Of a stretch of DNA of 64,000 nucleotides, positions 44,282 through 52,436 are shown piece by piece. The position numbers were made by a program, and so were the translations under genes. This DNA is from Rheinheimera tangshanensis. GTDB taxonomy: Bacteria; Pseudomonadota; Gammaproteobacteria; Enterobacterales; Alteromonadaceae. Where the stretch lies: the NCBI RefSeq assembly GCF_014645135.1, contig NZ_BMLH01000001.1:682001-746000 (forward strand). Direction: 5' to 3'. The notes below the pieces were generated by a model. That model searched no databases. It saw only the letters and a list, made by a program, of their open reading frames with translations, and was not told where the DNA came from. The stretch's first letter is position 1. Each line of letters opens with the position of its first letter.

Positions 44282-46609
44282 CTACAACTTCAGTAAACGT
44301 ACCTGATAAAGTCCACCTGCTATGTTGCCGGGCTTGGCGACAAATTTGATCCTGAAGTGATTGGCATTTTTCGGCAGCAGATCATTGGGGATTGGATAAT
44401 CGACGCTGTACCAGTCCGGCCCCAAGCCGCTTTTAAGCTCCACATCGGTCAGCTTTTTATCATCCAGCCAGACTTCAAATGCTCGTCCGCCATCCAGACC
44501 AAAATACTCCAGCCGCAAGGTCAGATTCTGCTGGCCCTTGTGGCTTAACTGATAACTAAACCAGCTTTTACTGTGCCGCCAATGTCGGCCTGAATTGATA
44601 CCAGCTTCGCTTTGTTCACCCTGATAGAAATGGTCCGACTCAGGCTGCTGTTCACCCGGATAGACTTTATCCAGCGTTTGTTGTTCCAGTAAAGCTGCGG
44701 ATTTATCTTGCTGTTCTTGAGAAGCTTTTTGTTGTTGCCAGAGTTCAAGGCTAGTGTGCTGAAAGTAAATCTGGTATCTGCTGTCGTGCAGCCTGAAAAA
44801 AGGAATCAGCTCCGGCTTGCCCTGCAAAAAGCCTTGGCCTGTGCTGAAGCTTAAAGGTTGATTGGGCAGACGCTTTAAGCTGGCGAGGAAGTTTTTTGTA
44901 TCACCAATGTAAAGTGGTGCAGCTGAGACTGGGCAGGTTGGGCCTGAAGCTATATGGCCCATACGGCTGTCGTCAGCAACAAAGCTCAAGCTTTCGTTTT
45001 TAAAAGGTGTACTACGACTGGCCAGCACTATAGGGCCGTACAATACCGCATGATAATCTGGCTTGGCTGGCATAGCCTCCAGACTTAACTGCATCGGCAG
45101 CTCCAGTTTCACTTTGTCGCCTTGCTGCCAGGGGCCTGCCAGCAGAATATGTTCACCGGCTTTGGCTGTTACTTCAACGGCTTTGCTATTGCGCCAGACT
45201 TTCACGGCTCCAGCCCAGGATGGATAACGCAGCTGCAGGTTCAATGTACTTGCTGCATCAAAGACCAATTCAGTGCTGTTTTCATCCGGAAATAGGGTCT
45301 GCTGATGCAGTTTTATCTCTGGAGTGTTAATGCTAGACGCTATCCACAAATTCACTTGCAAAGCGTTTTTATCAAAGCTGTAAATAAATTCGCCATGTTT
45401 GCTGTGGCTTTCTATGCCTGAGCCCACACAACACCACATGCCTTGATCCACTTTGGAGTAAACCCGGTAATGTTGGGGCCGCATAGAGGTAAAATAAACA
45501 AAACCGCCATGCTCTGGATGTTGGCTGGCCAGAATGTGGTTCCACAAGCCACGCTCATAATAATCGAGGTATTTGCTCTGGCCAGTCTGACGGTACAGCA
45601 GCATAGAAAGCTTCAGCATATTGTAGGTATTGCAGGTTTCAGGCCCTTCCACTTCATTGAGCATAGGGTTGAAGTCGTCTTTGGGATGAAAATGCTCCCG
45701 CACGCTATTGCCACCTATAGCGACAGTGCGCTGCTCTACCACTAAAGACCAGAAGTATTCGGCCGCTTTTAACCAGTCCTTGTCGCCCGACAATTCAGCA
45801 ATACGGGCTATCCCCACCACTTTAGGAATTTGGGTGTTAGCATGCAGGCCTGTCAGCTTGTCTTCGCCTTTTAGCAGCGGTTCCAGAATACGTAATTCGG
45901 TAAAGTCTTTGGCGAGAGTCATATAGCTGTCATCGTCATAAATAACCGCCATATCAGCTAGCACTTCGTTCATGCCACCATGTTCGGTTAGCAGCATTTG
46001 CTGGACTTGCTGCGCTGATAAGTTTTTCACCAGATTTTTCAGCCAGTTGCCATAATTCAGCAACAGGGTTTTGGCGCGCATATCGCCAGTTTGCTGGTAG
46101 ATATCACGCAGGCCTGCGAAGGTTTTATGGATATTGTAAAAAGGCACCCAGTGTTTATTCAGGCTAAATAAATCAGCTTCAATCTGGCCTTGTTGAATTT
46201 GTTGCCACAATGCTTTACTGCCGGGCACTCCGCCTAAATAACCCTGCTGAGCCTGCTGGATTTTCTCAAGTTCAGTCAGCAGATAATCCAGCCTGGCTTT
46301 GATCTGTTCATTGGCTGTAGCGCTCGCCATAAAAGCCAGAGCACTCAGGTAATGCCCCAGCATATGACCGTCTAAGCCGGTATTTTCCCAGTTGCCATAG
46401 GATTCTGTCTTTTGTTCAATACCTGCTTCACGGCGCAGTGGTGCCAGCAGTTTGTCCGCATCCAGCGCCAGTAAGTACTGCAGATTGGTTTGCTCTGAAT
46501 GTGAAAATGGGCCGTCGGTTAAGCGCACTTCTTTGAGTGGCACAGTCGTTAGCGCAGCAGCTTGCACGCAGAAACTGGTGGCCAACAACAGGGAAAATAC
46601 TAGTCGCAT
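44282..46609 (-). CDS. GH127 beta-L-arabinofuranosidase, exported
   Basis: 775 residues from the ATG at 46609 (AGAGG 8 bases upstream), with signal peptide MRLVFSLLLATSFCVQAAA. The (alpha/alpha)6 domain carries NWENTGLDGHMLGHYLSALA, the catalytic-region segment EGPETCNTYNMLKLSMLL and the paired cysteines in MWCCVGSG. In characterised GH127 enzymes a Glu and a Zn-bound Cys cluster do the chemistry. A C-terminal beta domain (about 640-775) follows. It removes beta-L-arabinofuranose from side chains; here it lies in an arabinan-utilisation locus. Confidence 0.9.
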   Translation of the reverse strand: MRLVFSLLLATSFCVQAAALTTVPLKEVRLTDGPFSHSEQTNLQYLLALDADKLLAPLRREAGIEQKTESYGNWENTGLDGHMLGHYLSALAFMASATANEQIKARLDYLLTELEKIQQAQQGYLGGVPGSKALWQQIQQGQIEADLFSLNKHWVPFYNIHKTFAGLRDIYQQTGDMRAKTLLLNYGNWLKNLVKNLSAQQVQQMLLTEHGGMNEVLADMAVIYDDDSYMTLAKDFTELRILEPLLKGEDKLTGLHANTQIPKVVGIARIAELSGDKDWLKAAEYFWSLVVEQRTVAIGGNSVREHFHPKDDFNPMLNEVEGPETCNTYNMLKLSMLLYRQTGQSKYLDYYERGLWNHILASQHPEHGGFVYFTSMRPQHYRVYSKVDQGMWCCVGSGIESHSKHGEFIYSFDKNALQVNLWIASSINTPEIKLHQQTLFPDENSTELVFDAASTLNLQLRYPSWAGAVKVWRNSKAVEVTAKAGEHILLAGPWQQGDKVKLELPMQLSLEAMPAKPDYHAVLYGPIVLASRSTPFKNESLSFVADDSRMGHIASGPTCPVSAAPLYIGDTKNFLASLKRLPNQPLSFSTGQGFLQGKPELIPFFRLHDSRYQIYFQHTSLELWQQQKASQEQQDKSAALLEQQTLDKVYPGEQQPESDHFYQGEQSEAGINSGRHWRHSKSWFSYQLSHKGQQNLTLRLEYFGLDGGRAFEVWLDDKKLTDVELKSGLGPDWYSVDYPIPNDLLPKNANHFRIKFVAKPGNIAGGLYQVRLLKL

Positions 46610-46624
46610 TGATGACACCTCTTA

Positions 46625-46646
46625 GGTCAGAGCCAAGGCTCTGACC
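46625..46646. repeat. GGTCAGAGCC hairpin between GH127 and GH43 genes
   Basis: Arms GGTCAGAGCC (46625-46634) and GGCTCTGACC (46637-46646), filling most of the 43-base gap between two same-strand genes. Related in sequence to hairpins at 17882-17905 and 52384-52428. Confidence 0.7.
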
Positions 46647-46652
46647 CGCTAA

Positions 46653-47600
46653 TTACTCCTGTAAAGAAGGGCGGCCAAACAGCGGCATCCCCTGCTCATC
46701 CCAGCGCAGCGCTTTGACATAAGTATGGCGGTTTGGATCCCAGAGTGGATCGCCGACTATTTCAGTGTAGGTGCGGGCGTGATACACCAGTAAGTCGGTT
46801 TTTCCGTCGGCGGATACTGTAAAACTGTTGTGGCCAGGGCCATACACCTTATGTTCAAAGCAGCTTTGCAGCACTGGTTCTGGCAGCTTATGCCAGCTTT
46901 GTGGGTCCATCAGGTTGGCGTTTTCATCGGCCCACAATAGCCCCATCGCATAGTTTTCATCTGTAGCGCTGGCGGAGTAGCTGATAAATACTTTGCCGTG
47001 ACGAATAAGCACGCTCGGGCCTTCATTGACCCAAAAACCACGGATTTCCCAGTCAAATTCAGGCTTACTCAACAGCACAGGTTCGCTGCTGATTTTGTCC
47101 GGTGTATCCATAGTGGCTAGGTATAAATTGCTGTTGCCTTCAATCTGATTGTCTTTTTGCGCCCACAGATAATACAGCTGGCCCTGATGTTCGAAGGTGG
47201 TGGCGTCCAGACAAAAAGTATCGATGCCGGTATCAATCTGGCCTAAAAACTGCCATTGGCCCGAGGTAGGATCTGCGTCTTTGCAGCAAATCACGTACAT
47301 ACGGTGCTGAAACAGTTTGTTTTTAATCTCGCGACTTGGAGCAGCAGCAAAGTAGATATACCAGGCACCCTGACGAAAATGAATTTCCGGCGCCCATATA
47401 AGCTCTGAATAAGGCCCTGACTCAGGTTTTAACCAGGCCGTGATGGGAGTTGATTGCGGTAGTTCTTCAATGCTGCGGGCACGGCGCAACTCGACTCTGT
47501 CATAGGCTGGCACTGATGCAGTGAAATAATAATAACCATCGCTATGACGATAAATGCAGGGATCAGCCCGCTGCTCAATTAAAGGCGTTAACAATCGCAT
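46653..47600 (-). CDS. intracellular GH43 alpha-L-arabinofuranosidase-like
   Basis: 315 residues with no signal peptide, so probably cytoplasmic. GH43 five-blade features are the base region RADPCIYRHSDGYYYFTAS, WAPEIHF, DATTFEHQGQLYYLWAQ, and the acid region GFWVNEGPSVLIRHG. VYGPGHNSF late in the chain supports the GH43_26-like exo-arabinofuranosidase group. It would release L-arabinose from imported arabino-oligosaccharides. It sits 33 bases after the symporter gene on the same strand. Confidence 0.85.
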   Translation of the reverse strand: MRLLTPLIEQRADPCIYRHSDGYYYFTASVPAYDRVELRRARSIEELPQSTPITAWLKPESGPYSELIWAPEIHFRQGAWYIYFAAAPSREIKNKLFQHRMYVICCKDADPTSGQWQFLGQIDTGIDTFCLDATTFEHQGQLYYLWAQKDNQIEGNSNLYLATMDTPDKISSEPVLLSKPEFDWEIRGFWVNEGPSVLIRHGKVFISYSASATDENYAMGLLWADENANLMDPQSWHKLPEPVLQSCFEHKVYGPGHNSFTVSADGKTDLLVYHARTYTEIVGDPLWDPNRHTYVKALRWDEQGMPLFGRPSLQE

Positions 47601-47633
47601 AAAAACTCCAGTGCGTTAGTCGTCTACAAAAAT

Positions 47634-49019
47634 TTATTTGGCATTCACCAGCTGAACTTTAGCTGTTGCCTGCTCAGGCTTTGGGGGCTCAATTTGGCCT
47701 GCCACCATGTCCTGATAAAAGTTGTCGGTGATTTTGTATTTGTACATCAGAAGGCCCATCAACAAATGGAAGAAGCCCGGGATCACCGATAACATCAGCG
47801 CTATACCCAATAAGCTGAATTCGCTTTGCAGCTGATCAGGTTGATAATCAAAAAAGGTCAGTAAGCTGCCGACGACAAAACCCGCTATGCCCATGCCTGC
47901 TTTCTGGCAAAAGGAAATACCACCAAAAGCTAAACCTGATACACGCTGACCGGTTTTGTGTTCGCCATAATCTACGGCTTCGGCAATAGCCGACCAGAAC
48001 ACAGGCGCGTGCAAATCCACCACAAAAGAGAGTAAAAAATACAACACAAAAGCCAACCAGAGATCACCGGGTTTGACCAGTACAAACAGCAGCACACTTA
48101 ATACCGCCACCACAATCTGGCTGTGCCGGAATAGTTTTACTTTGCAATGATGTTTAGTGATCCAGGTCGATGCCACCATGGCCAGAATAGCGGCGACCAC
48201 GCCAGTAGATAAAAAGGCGGAGAGCAGAGCGGCATCTCCACCCAGATAATACTTGGCGTAATAGGCCGCCACTGAGCCGCGAATGACATAACCAATAGTA
48301 CCTGTGACACAAACAGCACACAAAATCAGCCACTGCTCATTTTTTAATAACAGCTTTAACTGACTGAAAAAAGGTTTGGTTTCCACCTGATGCTGCAAAC
48401 GCTCAGTGGTATTAAAAAAGCAGAATAAAAACAATAAGCTGGCCATAGCACCCATCAAACCCATAGCGGCCTGATAACCAGCAGCCAGTTGGCCTTCGCC
48501 CCATTGCGCTGCCAACACTGGCACAATAATAGTGACTAAAAAAGCAGCTATTTTGGCGAAAAATAAACGGTAGCCGTTGGCGGATAAACGCTCTTTCGGG
48601 CAATCGGTCAAGACACCGATAATGGAAATATAGGGGATAGTGACAGCGGTAAACATCAGGGTGACAAAGATGTAGGTGGCATAGGCCCACACCAGTTTAC
48701 CGTTATAGTCCAGGTCTGGTGTTGAGAAGGTTAAAAACACCGAGATGCCAAAAGGGATCGCCATAAAGAGGAAATAATGCCTGTAGCGGCCCCAGCGGGT
48801 GGTAAATTTATCGGTCAGCATGCCCATCAAAGGGTCGGTCACTGCGTCAATCAGTCGTACCACCAGAAACAAAATGGCAACGTCTGCGGCTTTTAGGCCA
48901 AAGATATCGGTGTAAAAAAACGTGATGATAAGCATCATGGAAGAAATGACTACATTGACTGCCATATCGCCGGCGCCAAAGCCAATTTTCTCCATAACAG
49001 ATAGTTTATAACCTGCCAT
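47634..49019 (-). CDS. GPH-family sugar:cation symporter (MFS)
   Basis: 461 residues with about 12 membrane helices. GPH (glycoside-pentoside-hexuronide) features are MEKIGFGAGDMAVNVVISS at the N-terminus, RLIDAVTDPLMGMLTDKFTTRWGRYRHY and DYGEHKTGQRVSGLAFG. The family imports sugars such as melibiose, xylosides and arabinosides with H+ or Na+. In this locus the likely cargo is L-arabinose or arabino-oligosaccharides. It is first in a three-gene minus-strand unit (symporter, GH43, GH127). Confidence 0.88.
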   Translation of the reverse strand: MAGYKLSVMEKIGFGAGDMAVNVVISSMMLIITFFYTDIFGLKAADVAILFLVVRLIDAVTDPLMGMLTDKFTTRWGRYRHYFLFMAIPFGISVFLTFSTPDLDYNGKLVWAYATYIFVTLMFTAVTIPYISIIGVLTDCPKERLSANGYRLFFAKIAAFLVTIIVPVLAAQWGEGQLAAGYQAAMGLMGAMASLLFLFCFFNTTERLQHQVETKPFFSQLKLLLKNEQWLILCAVCVTGTIGYVIRGSVAAYYAKYYLGGDAALLSAFLSTGVVAAILAMVASTWITKHHCKVKLFRHSQIVVAVLSVLLFVLVKPGDLWLAFVLYFLLSFVVDLHAPVFWSAIAEAVDYGEHKTGQRVSGLAFGGISFCQKAGMGIAGFVVGSLLTFFDYQPDQLQSEFSLLGIALMLSVIPGFFHLLMGLLMYKYKITDNFYQDMVAGQIEPPKPEQATAKVQLVNAK

Positions 49020-49124
49020 TCGACTCCCCTGTGGTTTACATCAGTTTTATGCTCAGTTTTTCTCATCCACCATTAAAACGCGGCTGGATCCTGATGCTAA
49101 AACCTGTTTTATATCGTTTATGAT

Positions 49125-49144
49125 CTTATAGTATTACTAATAAG
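49125..49144 (-). promoter_or_regulatory. GTAATAC-core palindrome before the symporter gene
   Basis: On the minus strand CTTATTAGTAATACTATAAG, a near-palindrome 106 bases before the symporter start. It shares the GTAATAC core, and the CTTAT...ATAAG flanks, with the site at 50447-50468. Confidence 0.55.
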
Positions 49145-49304
49145 TTGGGCTGGCAAGTCAGCAAAAAGCTTGGTTTTTACAGCCATTAATTAGTGTTTAT
49201 CTATTTGTTTTATATGGTTATTTATTGATTTTTTTGCTGAGTTCAGCGCAATAGTGGGCAGTAGTGCTTCTGCATTTTATTGCTTGCTGAGTTGAACTTA
49301 TGCT

Positions 49305-49319
49305 ATTTGTAATACAAAT
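49305..49319 (+). promoter_or_regulatory. ATTTGTAATACAAAT palindrome before the GH43 gene
   Basis: A 15-base palindrome with central A, 24 bases before the GH43 start. It closely resembles the AraR operator I recall from Bacillus subtilis (ATTTGTACGTACAAAT). Confidence 0.6.
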
Positions 49320-49342
49320 TCAACTAAAACAGGATTCACTGT

Positions 49343-50377
49343 ATGGGCAAGCCTAAATCTTCGATCGCTTTGCTGGGGTTGTCACTTTTTAGCGGCTGTC
49401 TGCTTTATGTCAACTCGTTGCAAGCTGAACAGGTTAGCATTCATGATCCGGTGCTGGCGAAAGAAAAGGGCCAGTATTTTTTATACAGCACAGGGCCGGG
49501 CATCACCTTTTATCAATCCAGTGATTTAACAAACTGGCGTTTAGGTGGTCGGGTGTTTGCAGGTGAACCGACCTGGGCCAAATCTGTATCCCCAAGCTTT
49601 GATGGTCATATTTGGGCACCTGATATTTTTCAGCATCAGGGCAAGTTTTATTTGTATTACTCCATCTCGGCTTTTGGTAAAAACACCTCGGCTATTGGGG
49701 TCACTGTGAACACTACTCTGGATCCTAACGATCCAGCCTATCAATGGGTGGATCAGGGCATAGTGCTGCAGTCTGTGCCACAGCGGGATTTATGGAATGC
49801 GATAGACCCAGCAGTGATTTTGGATAAACAAGGCCAGGCCTGGATGAGTTTTGGCTCCTTTTGGGGAGGCCTGAAACTAGTGAAACTGGACCCCACTTTA
49901 ACCCGTATAGCGCAACCCGAACACTGGCATACGCTGGCAAAAGCACAGCGGCCAGCATTTTTGGATGATGCTGAACCTGGCCCTGCTGAGCTAGAAGCGC
50001 CTTTTATCTACAAAAAAGGCCAGTTTTATTATCTCTTTGTTTCCTATGGCAAATGTTGTCGCGGTAAAGACAGCACTTACTATATGGTGGTCGGTCGTTC
50101 TCAAACCTTAACCGGGCCTTATCTGGATAAAAACGGTAAGGATTTAGCCGCAGGTGGCGGTTCTGTTTTATTGAAAGGTAACAAAGACTGGCCGGGTTTA
50201 GGCCATAACTCTGTGTATGCTATGGATGGCAAAGATTATCTGGTGTTTCATGCCTATGAAATGGCAGACAAGGGTCTGCAAAAGTTGAAGATCACTGCAT
50301 TGGAGTGGGATAACCATGGCTGGCCTTTGGTGAATGAAAAAGACTGGTTGGGCTATCAGAGTGTGCTGGTTCGCTAA
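49343..50377 (+). CDS. exported GH43 endo-1,5-alpha-L-arabinanase-like enzyme
   Basis: 344 residues with signal peptide ending near NSLQA. GH43 endo-arabinanase features are SIHDPVLAKEKGQYFLYSTGPGI (catalytic base Asp), GHIWAPDIFQHQGKFYLYYS, DLWNAIDPAVILD, the catalytic acid in AELEAPFIYKKGQFYYLFVSYGKCC, and GHNSVYA. These enzymes cut internal alpha-1,5 bonds of arabinan in the periplasm or outside. A Cys early in the signal (FSGC) could be a non-canonical lipobox, but LQA cleavage fits better. Confidence 0.87.
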   Translation: MGKPKSSIALLGLSLFSGCLLYVNSLQAEQVSIHDPVLAKEKGQYFLYSTGPGITFYQSSDLTNWRLGGRVFAGEPTWAKSVSPSFDGHIWAPDIFQHQGKFYLYYSISAFGKNTSAIGVTVNTTLDPNDPAYQWVDQGIVLQSVPQRDLWNAIDPAVILDKQGQAWMSFGSFWGGLKLVKLDPTLTRIAQPEHWHTLAKAQRPAFLDDAEPGPAELEAPFIYKKGQFYYLFVSYGKCCRGKDSTYYMVVGRSQTLTGPYLDKNGKDLAAGGGSVLLKGNKDWPGLGHNSVYAMDGKDYLVFHAYEMADKGLQKLKITALEWDNHGWPLVNEKDWLGYQSVLVR

Positions 50378-50446
50378 ATTCTGACTTAGGCGAAGGATCG
50401 CCGCTGCTGTTGTTTTCTTTTGTTTTTCGTTTTAGACTCATAAAGT

Positions 50447-50468
50447 CTTATTGTAATACAAATATAAG
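50447..50468 (+). promoter_or_regulatory. TTGTAATACAA palindrome before the GH43-ricin gene
   Basis: TTGTAATACAA (50451-50461) flanked by CTTA and ATAAG, 26-48 bases before the start codon at 50495. Same core as the sites at 49125 and 49305. Confidence 0.6.
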
Positions 50469-50494
50469 ATTCAACAGATCAGACAGGGGTAGCT

Positions 50495-52375
50495 ATGAAT
50501 TTCAGTACAAAGCCTTTGCCCGGCTTCAAAGGGTATCGTCTGCCATTGGCTATCAGCTTACTTAGTGTGTTGGCCGCTTGCTCGCCTGAACCAAAAAGCA
50601 GGGAAGCAGTTTTAGTAGCTGCGCCACCAGTGACAGCAGCTGCCGCTGCTATTGAAGATCAAAGTTTTACCAATCCACTATTTGCCAATGGTGCTGATCC
50701 CTGGCTGGAGTATTGGCAAGGCAATTATTACCTGACCACTACCACCTGGACTTCTCAGTTGGTGATGCGTAAATCGCCGACTCTGGCCGGTTTAGCCAAT
50801 GCCACACCAGTCAATATCTGGTCTGAAACCAATCCAAAAAGTTGTTGTAACTTCTGGGCTTTTGAATTTCATCGTTTGCAGGGGCCTGACGGTCCTCGTT
50901 GGTACATGATCTATACCTCGGGCAAGCAGGAAAACTTAGATGGTCAGCATTTATCTGTGCTGGAAAGTGCAGGGGACGACCCTATGGGGCCTTATCAGTA
51001 CAAAGGCTCGCCTATGCCTGATAGCTGGAACATCGACGGTAACTACCTGGAACATAATGGAAAATTGTATCTGTTATGGTCAGAGTGGGTAGGGGATGAG
51101 CAACTGAACTGGATAAGTCAAATGTCTAACCCCTGGACCTTAACAGGCGAGCGGATGGTGTTATCCCGACCGTCTCTTCCTTGGGAACAGTCAGGTCGTA
51201 AGGTGAATGAAGGTCCTGAAGTGCTAAAACATCAAGGCCGTACCTTTGTGATTTACTCCGCCAGTTTTTGTGACACAGCGGATTATAAATTAGGGCTGTT
51301 GGAGTTAACAGGTGCCAATCCAATGGATACCAAGTCCTGGACTAAGGCAAAACACCCTGTGTTTGAGCGTGGTAATGGCGTATTTGGTCCAGGTCACAAT
51401 GGCTTTTTCACCTCACCTGACGGCAGCGAAAACTGGCTGGTGTATCACGGCAATAATAAAGAAACTGAGGGTTGCAGCGCGACCCGCTCAGTGCGTGCTC
51501 AGCCATTTACATTCAAGCAAGATGGCATGCCGGATTTTGGTACTCCAGTACCTGAAGGTCAGACGGTTGCTGCTCCATCAGGTGAAAATGGTCCTTTAGT
51601 TGTGGTGCCTGAAGGGGTGAAATGGCAGGTTGTGAATCGCGCCACTCAGCTTTGTCTGGCGTCCTCTGCACAAGGGCTAACAGAACAGGTGTGCGATGAG
51701 CAGGGGTCTTGGATTATAGACCCGACCACTAAGGGACGTTACCGACTGGTTGATAGTGAGGGGCGCTTTCTTGGTGCAAATCGAGATTTATCAGCCTGGG
51801 TCAATCAGCCAAGTCAGCAGTGGCAGTTAAACGCTGGTCCAGATGGTTATTATCAGTTGCTTAACGCCGCAGATCAAAAGCCATTTACTATGACAAACTG
51901 CAAAGCAGAAGATGGAGCCTTATGTCAGGACTGGTTACTGCTGCCCACTGGTAATACGGTAGTGAGCAGCAGACAAAGTGGTAAGGTGCTCAGTACGGAA
52001 GATTGTACTGCCGGGAACAATACTTTGGTCACACAACAAAGCTGGAACAAACAAGGCTGTCAGCAATGGAACTGGAAAGCAGGGCAGGCGGGTTATGTTC
52101 AGCTGCACAACAGCCTGAACCCGGAACTTTGTCTGATAGTGAAAGACGATGCATTGGCAACTGGTGCTGATTTGGTATTAGGCAATTGTGCAGCAAAATC
52201 CAGTCAGTGGGCTTTGCAATTACTCACCAATGGTGCTGTGTCTTTGTTATCTCAACATACAAAGCAGGTGGTCGATTTACCCAGTTGCAGTTTGTTCGAC
52301 GGGGTTGGGTTGAAACAGACTCCAGAACAGTCTGATGCAATTTGTCAGCAATTTCAGCTCAGAACTGCAGACTAA
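50495..52375 (+). CDS. GH43 lipoprotein with C-terminal ricin-type lectin domain
   Basis: 626 residues with lipobox LAAC (MNFSTKPLP...SVLAAC), so a lipoprotein. The GH43_26-like catalytic domain (about 55-350) has NGADPWLEYWQGNYYLTTTTW, WAFEFHRLQG, SWNIDGNYLEHNGKLYLLWSEW and KVNEGPEVLKHQGRTFVIYSA, with GPGHNGFF. Residues about 375-626 form ricin-B-like trefoil repeats with QW motifs (SQQWQLN, CQQWNWK, SSQWALQ), likely for glycan binding. It would release arabinose from arabinan at the cell surface or in the periplasm. CSATRSVRAQPF fits exo-acting relatives. Confidence 0.87.
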   Translation: MNFSTKPLPGFKGYRLPLAISLLSVLAACSPEPKSREAVLVAAPPVTAAAAAIEDQSFTNPLFANGADPWLEYWQGNYYLTTTTWTSQLVMRKSPTLAGLANATPVNIWSETNPKSCCNFWAFEFHRLQGPDGPRWYMIYTSGKQENLDGQHLSVLESAGDDPMGPYQYKGSPMPDSWNIDGNYLEHNGKLYLLWSEWVGDEQLNWISQMSNPWTLTGERMVLSRPSLPWEQSGRKVNEGPEVLKHQGRTFVIYSASFCDTADYKLGLLELTGANPMDTKSWTKAKHPVFERGNGVFGPGHNGFFTSPDGSENWLVYHGNNKETEGCSATRSVRAQPFTFKQDGMPDFGTPVPEGQTVAAPSGENGPLVVVPEGVKWQVVNRATQLCLASSAQGLTEQVCDEQGSWIIDPTTKGRYRLVDSEGRFLGANRDLSAWVNQPSQQWQLNAGPDGYYQLLNAADQKPFTMTNCKAEDGALCQDWLLLPTGNTVVSSRQSGKVLSTEDCTAGNNTLVTQQSWNKQGCQQWNWKAGQAGYVQLHNSLNPELCLIVKDDALATGADLVLGNCAAKSSQWALQLLTNGAVSLLSQHTKQVVDLPSCSLFDGVGLKQTPEQSDAICQQFQLRTAD

Positions 52376-52383
52376 AAGAATTC

Positions 52384-52428
52384 GGGCCAGAGTAAAATGC
52401 AGTGTATGACTTCATTTTACTCTGGCCC
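52384..52428. repeat. GGGCCAGAGTAAAATG hairpin between convergent genes
   Basis: Perfect 16-base arms (52384-52399 and 52413-52428) around a 13-base loop, between the GH43-ricin gene and the chemoreceptor gene. The CAGAG/CTCTG core matches hairpins at 17882 and 46625. It may also act as a bidirectional terminator. Confidence 0.75.
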
Positions 52429-52436
52429 TGATTCAG

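Larger units (their letters stand above)
49020..49342. promoter_or_regulatory. divergent regulatory region of the arabinan locus
   Basis: 323 bases without a gene, AT-rich, between the symporter gene (minus) and an exported GH43 gene (plus). It holds two related near-palindromes listed separately (49125-49144 and 49305-49319). No other clear structure was seen. Confidence 0.7.
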
